A DNA stretch of 64,000 nucleotides. Source: Ewingella sp963519305. GTDB lineage: Bacteria; Pseudomonadota; Gammaproteobacteria; Enterobacterales; Enterobacteriaceae. Both the position numbers and the translations under genes were made by a program. Every line of letters begins with the position of its first letter. The first letter of the stretch is position 1. Shown piece by piece: positions 43,402-51,973 of this stretch. The notes beneath the pieces are model-generated. The model was not told where the DNA came from. It saw nothing but the letters and a program-made list of their open reading frames with translations, and did not search any database. The stretch spans positions 62,001-126,000 of the forward strand of contig CAUQMS010000003.1 in the NCBI GenBank assembly GCA_963519305.1, written 5' to 3'.

Positions 43402-44574
43402 CTACTTGAGCAGTACCTCATATTGCGGGTTAAATTCATCGAAGATCGGCAAGGCGGCGGCACCCAGCGCTGCCGTATTGGTTCCTGACATACCCAGGCG
43501 CAGACGCATGCCCTGCGGGTAACGGCTGCGTACCGAACTGTAGAGCGGCGACAGGCGTTTGATCAGCTTTTCGACCAGCGGCTGCGGCATCATGCCACCA
43601 ATGATCACGCACTCGGCGTCGAAGACGCACTCCATAATATTGATGGCCTGACAGGCCGGTTCGACAGCGGTATCCAGCCAGCGGTCGAAGGTTTCCTCAT
43701 CCACCAGCAGCAGATCATCCGGCGTGGCGCTGACCGGATCCAGCCCGCAGGCTTCGTAAGCGGCCTGCAAGGAGAGGTAACGTTCGAGGCAGCCGTGGTT
43801 GCCGCAATAGCACTCGCGCCCGCCCGGTTGCACCACCATGTGACCGACTTCGCCCGCATTGTGTGCATGACCGGTGTAAATCCGCCCGTCGGTGAAGATG
43901 CCAGCACCGAGACCGGTGCCGATATAAAGATAAACAAAGGAGGTGAGCTGCTTGGCGATACCGTGAAAACGCTCGCCGATGGCGGCCACGGTGGCGTCGT
44001 TTTCAAGGGTGACCGGCCAGCCGCTGGCGGCGCTCAGACGCGCTTCGACATCCACGTTATCCCAGCCGTGCAAGGTGGTTGGCCCGGCGGACGAAATCCC
44101 CTCCACGCCAAAGGGACCCGGCATGACAATGCCGATGCCCAACATTTTCCTCCAGTCGATTTTCACCTGTTGGCGCATTTCTTGCAGTATTTGCTCAATC
44201 AGGGCCAGCGTCGGTTCCGGCTGCGGTTTTGGTACCGCGACCAGATGGCGAAAACGCACGGTTCCGGTGAGATCGACGAGCACAATCAGCAGCGATTGAT
44301 GATCAAGATGGATGCCAATCGAGTAGGCGCTGTCCGGATTGAGTGTCAGTGGCGTTGCTGGTTGCCCGCGTCCTCCTGCCCTGCGCGGCAGATGTGAGGA
44401 GAGAATGCCCGCCGCTTCGAGTTCGGTGGCGATGTTGGAAACGGTTTGCGGCGTCAGCGACGTCAGACGGGCGATTTCGGCGCGGGTCAGTTCGCCGTAA
44501 AGGCGAATTGCTTCGATAACAACGCGGCGGTTGTGAGCCCGGGCGTGTTCAAGGTTAGTACCAGAAGTTGTCAT
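43402..44574 (-). CDS. ROK-family transcriptional regulator (NagC/Mlc/XylR type)
   Basis: A 390-residue regulator. The helix-turn-helix lies at about residues 22-60 (YGELTRAEIARLTSLTPQTV, then SNIATELEAAGIL). The ROK sugar-kinase-like domain follows, with the glucokinase-type glycine motif FVYLYIGTGLGAGIFTDG and the zinc site GRECYCGNHGCLERY (C-x-C-x4-C). The gene diverges from the sugar ABC importer genes at 44881. Identical AATCAAATTGATT sites precede both, so it very likely represses both promoters and is released by the sugar or its phosphate. Confidence 0.92.
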   Translation of the reverse strand: MTTSGTNLEHARAHNRRVVIEAIRLYGELTRAEIARLTSLTPQTVSNIATELEAAGILSSHLPRRAGGRGQPATPLTLNPDSAYSIGIHLDHQSLLIVLVDLTGTVRFRHLVAVPKPQPEPTLALIEQILQEMRQQVKIDWRKMLGIGIVMPGPFGVEGISSAGPTTLHGWDNVDVEARLSAASGWPVTLENDATVAAIGERFHGIAKQLTSFVYLYIGTGLGAGIFTDGRIYTGHAHNAGEVGHMVVQPGGRECYCGNHGCLERYLSLQAAYEACGLDPVSATPDDLLLVDEETFDRWLDTAVEPACQAINIMECVFDAECVIIGGMMPQPLVEKLIKRLSPLYSSVRSRYPQGMRLRLGMSGTNTAALGAAALPIFDEFNPQYEVLLK

Positions 44575-44630
44575 AACTGCCTATGCACCAAGGGAAAGCC
44601 TGCAGGCAGTATGCTGCCAGATAATTGAGC

Positions 44631-44643
44631 AATCAAATTGATT
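44631..44643. promoter_or_regulatory. ROK operator site 1 AATCAAATTGATT
   Basis: A near-palindromic 13-mer within GCAATCAAATTGATTTTA, 56 bp upstream of the ROK gene start. The identical 13-mer occurs at 44839-44851. Confidence 0.65.
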
Positions 44644-44838
44644 TTATTATTACGATTGGCGCGATGTATGTGTTCAGAATGACGGCGCTATCACAGCATT
44701 GAATGTTATGGTCGTGTTAATAGTATGCGACAGAAATTATTCAGTACTGACACTTTTCAGAAATATCACGTGTAGCAATGGCAAGGATGCTGCTCCACCC
44801 GGAGCCGACGGCGGGATTTTTTTACCGCCGATTAAAGC

Positions 44839-44851
44839 AATCAAATTGATT
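44839..44851. promoter_or_regulatory. ROK operator site 2 AATCAAATTGATT
   Basis: The second exact copy of the 13-mer, 29 bp upstream of the binding-protein ATG at 44881. Paired sites of this spacing (208 bp) could bind a ROK dimer or tetramer in a loop. The rest of the 44575-44880 intergenic region holds the divergent promoters and a CGGCGG/CCGCCG hairpin near 44810-44830. Confidence 0.65.
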
Positions 44852-44880
44852 TAATTATCCTAACGACCGGAGACGAATAC

Positions 44881-46128
44881 ATGATTATGCGATTAACCCC
44901 TGCCGCTACCCTCTGCGCCCTCTCAGCGCTGGCCTTTAGTTATGGCGCGAATGCGGCAGAGACTACTCTCAGCGCCCTGTTTATGACTCAGGCAGCGTAC
45001 AGCGAGGCAGATATCCGCGCGATGACGGCGGAGTTCACCAAGCAGCATCCTGATATCAAAGTGAATCTTGAGTTCGTGCCTTATGAAGCGCTGCACGACA
45101 AAATCGTTGCCGCACGCGGTGCCGGTGCCAACGGTTATGACATCGTGCTGTTTGACGCCATCTGGCCGGCAGAATTTAACAAATATGGCCTGTTGCAGGA
45201 TGTCACCTCGCGCATCACCGCCGATGAAAGCAAAAAAATCTTCGACGGTGCGATCTCCACCGTGACCTACAAAGATAAACGCTGGGGTATGCCGTGGATC
45301 CTCGATACCAAATACCTGTATTACAACAAAGCCATGCTGGCTAAAGCCGGGATCACCACCCCGCCTGCGACCTGGGCTGACGTTGAGAAACAGTCTGAGA
45401 TCCTCAAAGAGAAAGGGATCGTTAAGTTCCCGCTGGTCTGGAGCTGGTCGCAGTCAGAAGCCCTGCTGTGTGACTACACCACGCTGGTGTCCGCGTTCAA
45501 AGGCAGTTTCTATCAGGACGGTAAGCTTAATTTCACCAATTCCGGTGCAATGAAAGCCATCGATTTCATGAAAGAGACGCTGGACAAAGGGCTGACCAAC
45601 CCGAACTCGCGTGAATACTTAGAAGAAGACGTGCGTAAGTCCTTCTCCAACGGTGACGCAGCCTTCGCCCTGAACTGGACGTATATGTACAACATGGCCA
45701 ACGACCCGAAACAGAGCAAAGTAGCCGGTCAGGTGGGTGTGGTTCCCGCACCGGGTTCCGTTGCTGGTCAGGCGTCTGGCGTCAACGGCTCGATGGGGCT
45801 CGGTATTGCCAAAGCCAGTACGCATCCCGATCAGGCGTGGGAATATATCACCTATATGACTTCTCAGCCGGTTCAGGACAAATACGCCAAGCTGAGCCTG
45901 CCAATCTGGAAGTCTTCCTATGATGATCCAGCGGTACAGAAAGATCAGGAAGCGCTGATCGCGGCGGCCAAAACTTCGCTTAACGTGATGTTGTCGCGCC
46001 CGGTTACGCCGGATTACTCGCGTCTTTCGAATATCCTGCAACAGAATATTCAGGGCGTGCTGCAAGGCAAAGTGACCGCGAAAGACGGCATGACCACGGC
46101 CACAGAAGCCGCCGATCGCCTGCGTTAA
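44881..46128 (+). CDS. ABC transporter substrate-binding protein (family 1, sugar type)
   Basis: A 415-residue periplasmic sugar-binding protein. The signal peptide covers about 1-25 (MIMRLTPAATLCALSALAFS, cleavage near ANAAET) and no lipobox is present. The mature fold begins TTLSALFMTQAAYSEADIRA, and the interior YDIVLFDAIWPAEFNKYGLL and WGMPWILDTKYLYYNKAML are family-1 hallmarks. GGAG precedes the ATG. It opens the importer-kinase gene set controlled by the ROK operator sites. Which sugar it binds is not evident. Confidence 0.93.
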   Translation: MIMRLTPAATLCALSALAFSYGANAAETTLSALFMTQAAYSEADIRAMTAEFTKQHPDIKVNLEFVPYEALHDKIVAARGAGANGYDIVLFDAIWPAEFNKYGLLQDVTSRITADESKKIFDGAISTVTYKDKRWGMPWILDTKYLYYNKAMLAKAGITTPPATWADVEKQSEILKEKGIVKFPLVWSWSQSEALLCDYTTLVSAFKGSFYQDGKLNFTNSGAMKAIDFMKETLDKGLTNPNSREYLEEDVRKSFSNGDAAFALNWTYMYNMANDPKQSKVAGQVGVVPAPGSVAGQASGVNGSMGLGIAKASTHPDQAWEYITYMTSQPVQDKYAKLSLPIWKSSYDDPAVQKDQEALIAAAKTSLNVMLSRPVTPDYSRLSNILQQNIQGVLQGKVTAKDGMTTATEAADRLR

Positions 46129-46219
46129 GTTTCGTTTTAAACAGCTAACACAATGCCCTGATGACTAAGGCAAATGCTTCGGTACGAAGGGCAAATCAAC
46201 ACCACGGAACTTATTGAAT

Positions 46220-47122
46220 ATGCTCAGTCTTCCACAACGAGAACGCAGACAGGCCTGGGTGCTATTAGCGCCCATGCTTGTCATGATGTTTCTGCTGACC
46301 GCCTGGCCGCTGGCCCGCACCCTGTGGCTCAGTTTTACTGACGCTGGCCTTATCGGTGACGGCACTGCGCCAAACTGGGTGGGCAGCGACAACTTTATTT
46401 ATGCGCTGACCGATCCGGATTTTCGCGCCGCGTTATGGCGCACGCTCTACTTCACGCTGGTATCGGTGATTTTCGAGGGCATTATCGGCGTGCTGGTCGC
46501 CCTGCTGCTTAATCAGCAGTTCTGGGGCCGCAGCGCCCTGCGCGTACTGGTGATTTTACCCTGGGCGCTGCCCACCATCGTTAACGCCACCATGTGGCGG
46601 CTGAATTTCAATCCGGATTACGGCAGCATCAACGCCCTGCTGACGCAAATCGGCGTGCTCGACAGCTACCGCAGTTGGCTGGGCGATACGTCGTCGGCGC
46701 TCAATGCGGTGATGTTTGCGGATATCTGGAAAAACTATCCGCTGATCACCCTGCTGACGCTGGCCGCGTTGCAGACGATTCCTGAGGACCTGTTTGAAGC
46801 CGCCCGTCTCGACGGCGCCTCACCGTGGCGGCGCTTTTGCAAAATCACCTTCCCGGCGATTGCCGCACCGCTGGCCGTCGCGCTGGTGCTGCGAACTATC
46901 GATGCCTTTAAAGTCTTCGACATTATCTATGTCATGACCCGGGGCGGACCGCTCGACAGCACCAAAACCGTCAGTTTCTTTGTGTATCAAGAGTCCTTCA
47001 GCTATTTACGCGCGGGCAGCGGTGCGGCTTACGCCATTCTGATGACGCTGATTTGCGCCGTGCTGATTTTGATTTACATGCTGATGTTACTACGTCAGCG
47101 CCGTTCAGGGAGCGCGGAATGA
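46220..47122 (+). CDS. Carbohydrate ABC transporter permease (MalF-type)
   Basis: A 300-residue inner-membrane protein with about six helices. The coupling motif EAARLDGASPWRRFCKITFP (about 190-210) and VMTRGGPLDSTKTVSFFVYQ are both present. The open frame extends to a TTG two codons upstream; the ATG at 46220 is the more likely start. Ends in the four-base ATGA overlap with the next permease. Confidence 0.92.
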   Translation: MLSLPQRERRQAWVLLAPMLVMMFLLTAWPLARTLWLSFTDAGLIGDGTAPNWVGSDNFIYALTDPDFRAALWRTLYFTLVSVIFEGIIGVLVALLLNQQFWGRSALRVLVILPWALPTIVNATMWRLNFNPDYGSINALLTQIGVLDSYRSWLGDTSSALNAVMFADIWKNYPLITLLTLAALQTIPEDLFEAARLDGASPWRRFCKITFPAIAAPLAVALVLRTIDAFKVFDIIYVMTRGGPLDSTKTVSFFVYQESFSYLRAGSGAAYAILMTLICAVLILIYMLMLLRQRRSGSAE

Positions 47123-47958
47123 AATCTAAAATCCGTCTGATTCTGCGTTATGTGTTCGCCTTTTTACTGGCGGTATCTATTCTCGGCCCGCTGCTGTGGA
47201 TGTTTCTGATGAGCGTCAGCTCAGCGGAAGACCTGACCCGCATTCCGCTGGAGTGGCTGCCGCGTCACTGGGATTTCAGCCGTTACGCCAGTCTGCTGAC
47301 CTTGCAGGCCGGGCAGCCCGGCGCACTGTTCCTGCATGCGCTGGGTAACAGCCTGCTGGTTGCCTGCGGCGCGACGATCATCTCGCTGCTGCTGGCGATC
47401 CCGGCAGCCTACAGTTTTTCCCGCTATCCGGGCCGCAACGGCTGGCTGTTCGGCAGCCTTGCGATTTATATGGTGCCGCCGGTGGCTTTCGTGCTGCCGC
47501 TGTACTTCATCTTGCAAAAACTCACCCTGCTCAATACCCATCTCGGGCTGGTGCTGGTTTATTGCTCGATGATCTTGCCGTTCCTGACCTGGATGCTGAA
47601 AAACCAGTTCGACGCCCTGCCGATTGATATCGAACAGGCCGCGCGCCTCGACGGGCTGCGTTTCTGGCAAGTGTTGCTGCGCATCACGTTGCCGCTGGCG
47701 AAACCTGCACTCGGTGCGTCGGCGATGTTTGGCTGGCTGCTGGCGTGGGATGAGTTCTTTTATGCGTTGCTGTTCACCAACAATATTGATGCCCAGACGT
47801 TACCTGTGACCATTGCCGGATTCACCGCCGGGCGCGCCACCGATGACGGCCTGATTGCCGCCGTCGGTATTCTGGCGGCCATTCCGCCCCTGTTTATTGC
47901 CTTGTGGTTGCAAAAGACGCTGGTCAGCGGTTTAACCAGCGGCGGCAGCAAAGGCTAA
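47119..47958 (+). CDS. Carbohydrate ABC transporter permease (MalG-type)
   Basis: A 279-residue inner-membrane permease with six predicted helices. It begins MKSKIRLILRYVFAFLLAVS, overlapping the previous stop by four bases; the longer open frame upstream lies inside the previous gene and is discarded. The EAA-like coupling motif is EQAARLDGLRFWQVLLRITL (about 175-195). The MalG-type tail is ...KTLVSGLTSGGSKG. Partner of the MalF-type protein just upstream. Confidence 0.92.
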   Translation: MKSKIRLILRYVFAFLLAVSILGPLLWMFLMSVSSAEDLTRIPLEWLPRHWDFSRYASLLTLQAGQPGALFLHALGNSLLVACGATIISLLLAIPAAYSFSRYPGRNGWLFGSLAIYMVPPVAFVLPLYFILQKLTLLNTHLGLVLVYCSMILPFLTWMLKNQFDALPIDIEQAARLDGLRFWQVLLRITLPLAKPALGASAMFGWLLAWDEFFYALLFTNNIDAQTLPVTIAGFTAGRATDDGLIAAVGILAAIPPLFIALWLQKTLVSGLTSGGSKG

Positions 47959-47983
47959 GCGCCAGCACCATGGCCCTTTATTT

Positions 47984-48970
47984 ATGGAAACGCTTAATAA
48001 AATGAATAAACCAGAAACAGAAGCCACGCTGTACGTAGTGGGTAATCTGAACGTCGATTTGATCATGAGTACGCTGCATCAGTGGCCGGAAAAAGGCACG
48101 GAAGCGATGCTCGAAAGCAGTTCGCTGCGCCCCGGTGGTTCCGCCGGTAACTGCGCACTGGCGCTGGCCGCGCTCGGTACGCCGCACCGTCTGGTGGCGA
48201 ATCAGGGTAATGACCAGTTCACCGGCTGGCTGGCGAGCCTGTTCCCGGAAAGCGCGCCGCACTGGCCGACGGCCAACTGTGAAACCTCGCTGACCTTTGG
48301 CGTGACGCACCCGGACCACGAACGGACTTTTTTCAGCAATCAGGGCAACATCGTCCGGTTAAATCTTGACGATGTGCTGCTGCAACTGCCGTCACAGGCG
48401 GTGCCCGGCGACTGGGTACTGCTGTGCGGCACTTTCCTGTGTACCCGTCTGTTCCAGCAATATGCCCAGCTGCTGGCGGCGCTGAAACAGCGCGGTTATC
48501 TGGTGGCGGTGGACAGCGGCTGGCCGCCGCAGAACTGGAGCGATGCACTGCGTCAGCAAATTGATCCGTGGCTCGGCTACTGCGATGCGCTGCTGTTAAA
48601 TGAGGTCGAAACCCTCAGCATGGCTAACGAAAAAACGCTGGATAACAGTGCGGCACACTTGCTGGCGCACATGGCACCGGACGCATTTGTGGTGGCGAAG
48701 TGCGGGCCGGATGGCGCGCGGTTGTGGTCTGCGGGGGAAACCTCACACCAGGCGGCTGACGCCGTGACCGTGGTGGATACTATCGGGGCCGGTGACAGTT
48801 TCAACGCCGGTTTTCTGTCGGCGCTGGTTTACGGGTTAGACCATCAGCAGGCATTACAGTGGGGTGTGCACGTGGCGGGCAGCGCCATCAGCAGCCATCC
48901 GCGCCGCTATCCGGACTGGCAGGATTTGCTTTCCCTTACGACACAAACGCTTTCGGTGGAGAAACAGTAA
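47984..48970 (+). CDS. PfkB-family carbohydrate kinase
   Basis: A 328-residue (or 322 from the ATG at 48002) ribokinase/fructokinase-superfamily enzyme that phosphorylates a sugar hydroxyl with ATP. The first signature is LRPGGSAGNCALALAALGT (about 49-67). The second contains the catalytic aspartate in VDTIGAGDSFNAGFLSAL (about 265-282). It begins 25 bases after the permease and ends one base before the ATPase, so it is in the same operon and probably phosphorylates the imported sugar or its intracellular product. No clear ribosome-binding site decides between the two ATGs. Confidence 0.9.
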   Translation: METLNKMNKPETEATLYVVGNLNVDLIMSTLHQWPEKGTEAMLESSSLRPGGSAGNCALALAALGTPHRLVANQGNDQFTGWLASLFPESAPHWPTANCETSLTFGVTHPDHERTFFSNQGNIVRLNLDDVLLQLPSQAVPGDWVLLCGTFLCTRLFQQYAQLLAALKQRGYLVAVDSGWPPQNWSDALRQQIDPWLGYCDALLLNEVETLSMANEKTLDNSAAHLLAHMAPDAFVVAKCGPDGARLWSAGETSHQAADAVTVVDTIGAGDSFNAGFLSALVYGLDHQQALQWGVHVAGSAISSHPRRYPDWQDLLSLTTQTLSVEKQ

Positions 48971-50059
48971 ATGGCATTGGTTGAATTAGTCAAAGTCGCT
49001 AAAAATTATGGTAAACAGCAGGTGCTGAAACCGCTGGATCTGACCATCAAAGATGGCAGTTTCACGGTGCTGGTCGGGCCGTCAGGCTGCGGTAAATCCA
49101 CCCTGCTGCGTTTGCTGGCCGGGCTGGAGTCGCTGTCTGACGGCGATATCCTGCTCGATAAAGTACAGATCAATAATTTTGATCCCGCCGATCGTGACAT
49201 TGCGATGGTTTTTCAGTCCTACGCGCTCTACCCGCACCTGACGGTGGCCGAGAATATGGCTTTCCATATGCAGGTCAAAAAAGTGCCGAAAGCCGAGCAG
49301 CAGACCAAAGTCTTACAGGCGGCAAAAGTGCTGGGCATTGACCATCTGCTCCAGCGCCTGCCGAAAGATCTCTCCGGCGGCCAGCGTCAGCGCGTGGCGA
49401 TGGGCCGTGCGCTGGTGCGTAATCCGAAAGTGTTTCTGTTCGATGAACCGCTGTCGAACCTGGATGCGCAGTTACGTATGGAACTGCGGGCTGAGATTAA
49501 ATCGGTGCATCAGCAGTTTCGCACCACCACCGTCTATGTGACGCACGATCAGGTCGAAGCCATGACGCTGGCAGACAATATTGTGGTGATGAAAGACGGT
49601 TACATCGTGCAGCAGGGCTCACCGCTGTCGATTTACGACAAGCCGGTTAACACCTTTGTGGCGCGGTTTATCGGCTCACCTCCCATGAACTTACTGGCCG
49701 GGGTTTTTCTCACCTTCAACGGTACGCCGGGCGTGGGCTGCGGCCAGTTGTGGTTCGCGCTGCCTGAAAAATGGTGGGCGCAGGCGCGGCATTCAGAGGG
49801 CCAGCCGGTGACGGTGGGTTTGCGGCCGCACGATGTCAAAATCGTGGAACATAGTCTTCAACCTGCGGCAGAACTGCGCCTGCTGGAGGTCACAGGGGAA
49901 AGCAGCCTGCTGCACGTCACCTGGAACGGTTTCCAGATGCACGTCCAGTGCGCCGGGCGCGCCAGCGTCAGCACTGACCAGCCGGTCTGGCTGGAGGCCA
50001 ACAGCGCCAATATCCATCTGTTTGATACTAAGACCGGGGAGCGTCTGCAAAGCGAGTAA
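48971..50059 (+). CDS. Sugar-type ABC transporter ATP-binding protein (UgpC/MalK family)
   Basis: A 362-residue ATPase with Walker A GPSGCGKST (about 36-44), signature LSGGQRQRVAMGR, Walker B FLFDEPLSNLD and VTHDQVEAMT, then a C-terminal OB-type domain. The ATG is contiguous with the kinase stop. It supplies energy for the permease pair at 46220-47958. The paralogue at 10654 is related in family but belongs to a separate system. It converges with the SMP-30 gene 27 bases further on. Confidence 0.93.
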   Translation: MALVELVKVAKNYGKQQVLKPLDLTIKDGSFTVLVGPSGCGKSTLLRLLAGLESLSDGDILLDKVQINNFDPADRDIAMVFQSYALYPHLTVAENMAFHMQVKKVPKAEQQTKVLQAAKVLGIDHLLQRLPKDLSGGQRQRVAMGRALVRNPKVFLFDEPLSNLDAQLRMELRAEIKSVHQQFRTTTVYVTHDQVEAMTLADNIVVMKDGYIVQQGSPLSIYDKPVNTFVARFIGSPPMNLLAGVFLTFNGTPGVGCGQLWFALPEKWWAQARHSEGQPVTVGLRPHDVKIVEHSLQPAAELRLLEVTGESSLLHVTWNGFQMHVQCAGRASVSTDQPVWLEANSANIHLFDTKTGERLQSE

Positions 50060-50085
50060 TCTTTTCGTGGGCTGCGCCCCTAGAT

Positions 50086-50976
50086 TCATGGCTTTGGGTC
50101 TTTAAACCTGTATGGCGCAAGCCCCGCCACCGCAACCGGCAGGCTGAAAATGTCCCCGGCCAGCGGAAAGCGATGCAGCTCATCCGGCGTCATGCCGAAT
50201 CTGGCGCTGGTGACAAACAGCGTCGCCAGCCCTTCTGCGCCAAAACAGCAACTGGTGGGCCGTGGCACCGGCATCTCGACGTTTTGCAGCAGGTGTCCTT
50301 CGGCAGAATAATGCAGCAGACAGCCGCCGTTGAACTGACACACCCAGATATTGCCCGCGATATCGACCGCGATACCGTCGGGCCTGCCAAGGTTGGCGGG
50401 GGTTTGCGCCAGCAGCCGGGCATTGTGCAGCGTGCCGTCACGGGCACGCCAGTCCGCCTGATATATCGCCCGCGCCACCGAATCGACGTAATAAACGGTT
50501 TCGCCGGTGGCGGACCAGGCAATACCGTTGGGCAACCCCATGCCACTCAGCAGCCCGTTTTTTTGCAAATCCGCGCCGTATCCGTGCAGGCTGCCGGAGC
50601 CTGCCGAATGCGCTTCATCCATCAGACCGGTGATAAAGCGCCCCTGTGGATCGCAGCCCCCGTCGTTATACCTGAACGAGGGCTGTGTGCTGGCCTGCGC
50701 GCTGAGCGCCGTGACTTTTTCAAGCCGCAGATCGAACAGCACCACCTGCCGGTCTTCGGTAAAGATCAGGTTGCCGTCTGACGTCATCGCCAGTGCGCCG
50801 ACCCGCCGCCCGCAGCTGTAGACCCGCCGGGGTGGCTGGCTGCCCTGAATAGCAAGGATCTCCCCCGCCGTAATATCGATGTAAAACAGCGTGCCGGTCA
50901 GCGCGTCCCATACCGGGCTTTCACCCAGACAGGTCTGCGCCGGTGAAAAATGGCGAGGCCGGTTGGTTTGCGTCAT
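50086..50976 (-). CDS. SMP-30/gluconolactonase-family protein
   Basis: A 296-residue six-bladed beta-propeller of the SMP-30/gluconolaconase/LRE type, usually a metal-dependent lactonase acting on sugar lactones. Metal-ligand segments are LGESPVWD (Glu), RYNDGGCDPQGRFITG (Asn/Asp), MGLPNGIAWSATGE (Asn) and LGRPDGIAVDIAGNIWVCQ (Asp). No signal peptide is evident, so a cytoplasmic role is likely. It follows the SDR gene by one base gap on the same strand. The two may form a dehydrogenase-lactonase pair for the sugar imported by the neighbouring ABC system. Confidence 0.88.
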   Translation of the reverse strand: MTQTNRPRHFSPAQTCLGESPVWDALTGTLFYIDITAGEILAIQGSQPPRRVYSCGRRVGALAMTSDGNLIFTEDRQVVLFDLRLEKVTALSAQASTQPSFRYNDGGCDPQGRFITGLMDEAHSAGSGSLHGYGADLQKNGLLSGMGLPNGIAWSATGETVYYVDSVARAIYQADWRARDGTLHNARLLAQTPANLGRPDGIAVDIAGNIWVCQFNGGCLLHYSAEGHLLQNVEMPVPRPTSCCFGAEGLATLFVTSARFGMTPDELHRFPLAGDIFSLPVAVAGLAPYRFKDPKP

Positions 50977-50977
50977 C

Positions 50978-51823
50978 TTAATACTCCCTGATGTTCAGCC
51001 ACTGGTCACGGACACCTTCTGCGTGGGTGGCGCTGATGCGGGCCAGATCGTGCGGGTAATTGACATCGGGGTTTTCGTTAAAGCGGCAGGCGGTAAACTG
51101 CCCGTTGCTGGCGCGCAGGATCACGCCACTCTCCTGACACGTGCCGGACGCCAGAAAGATCACGCCGGGCACCACTGACTCTGCCGTCAGATTTTCCGGT
51201 TTGCCGCTGACGCCCCACATACGGGTTTTCGCCACCGGCGAAATGGCGTTGACCAGAATGCCTTCAGGCCTCCCCTCCATCACCAGCGCATTCATGATGC
51301 CAAGCTGCGCCATCTTTCCGGCGGCGTAGGCGCACAAACCCGGCTGCGCGTATTCAGCGAACATGGCACGGTCCGAGGTAGTCAGGACGATGCGCGGGGC
51401 GGCAGATTTTTTAAGATGCGGCCAGGCGTGTTGGCAGAGCCATAATGGCGCATACAAATTGATGCCCAGTGCGCGATCGACAAAGGTCCGGTCTGTCTTC
51501 TCCACCGGCTGATAACCGACCCAACCGGCGTTATGGATTAGAATATCGAGGCCGCCAAATCGGCCGACCGTCTGCTCAATCAGTTCCCGGCAGGCGGCCT
51601 CCTGCGCGTAGTCACCATGATGGGAAACCGCCTCAAAGCCCTGCTGCTTCAGTGCTGTCACCGCATTCTGTACGACACTGGCATCGCTGCCTGCGCCGCT
51701 GTTATCCGTTCCCGCATCTGCCAGCACTACTTTTGCGCCACGCTGTGCCAGTTCGGTCGCGTAAGCCAGACCCAGCCCCCGGCCAGCACCGGTGATCACC
51801 GCAATTTTGTTTGTAAAATTCAT
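50978..51823 (-). CDS. Short-chain dehydrogenase/reductase
   Basis: A 281-residue NAD(P)-dependent oxidoreductase. The cofactor motif is TGAGRGLGLAYATEL (about 10-24), then the structural NAG (ILIHNAGWVGY), and the catalytic S...Y-x3-K in LTTSD and AYAAGKMAQLG. Its acidic residue after the second strand (LADAGTD) favours NAD+. It diverges from the LysR gene. With SMP-30 it probably oxidises a sugar to its lactone. The substrate is not evident. Confidence 0.9.
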   Translation of the reverse strand: MNFTNKIAVITGAGRGLGLAYATELAQRGAKVVLADAGTDNSGAGSDASVVQNAVTALKQQGFEAVSHHGDYAQEAACRELIEQTVGRFGGLDILIHNAGWVGYQPVEKTDRTFVDRALGINLYAPLWLCQHAWPHLKKSAAPRIVLTTSDRAMFAEYAQPGLCAYAAGKMAQLGIMNALVMEGRPEGILVNAISPVAKTRMWGVSGKPENLTAESVVPGVIFLASGTCQESGVILRASNGQFTACRFNENPDVNYPHDLARISATHAEGVRDQWLNIREY

Positions 51824-51871
51824 ACGTTACCTCGCTGTAAAAACGCAAGATTACCCCTCTGCCGCCGCGAT

Positions 51872-51888
51872 GTTGAATACCGTTCAAC
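51872..51888. promoter_or_regulatory. LysR-type box GTTGAA-N5-TTCAAC
   Basis: A perfect 6-bp inverted repeat with the T-N11-A layout typical of LysR sites (TTGAATACCGTTCAA), located between the SDR and LysR genes. TGATAT-N7-ATATCA at 51897-51915 is a second inverted repeat in the same intergenic gap. Which one the LysR protein uses is inferred. Confidence 0.5.
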
Positions 51889-51973
51889 CGCTTAACTGAT
51901 ATAAAATTAATATCATTAACCCGGCTTACCTTGCGCATAATGTATTGATGGCAACTCAGAGAGAAAAAAGGGA

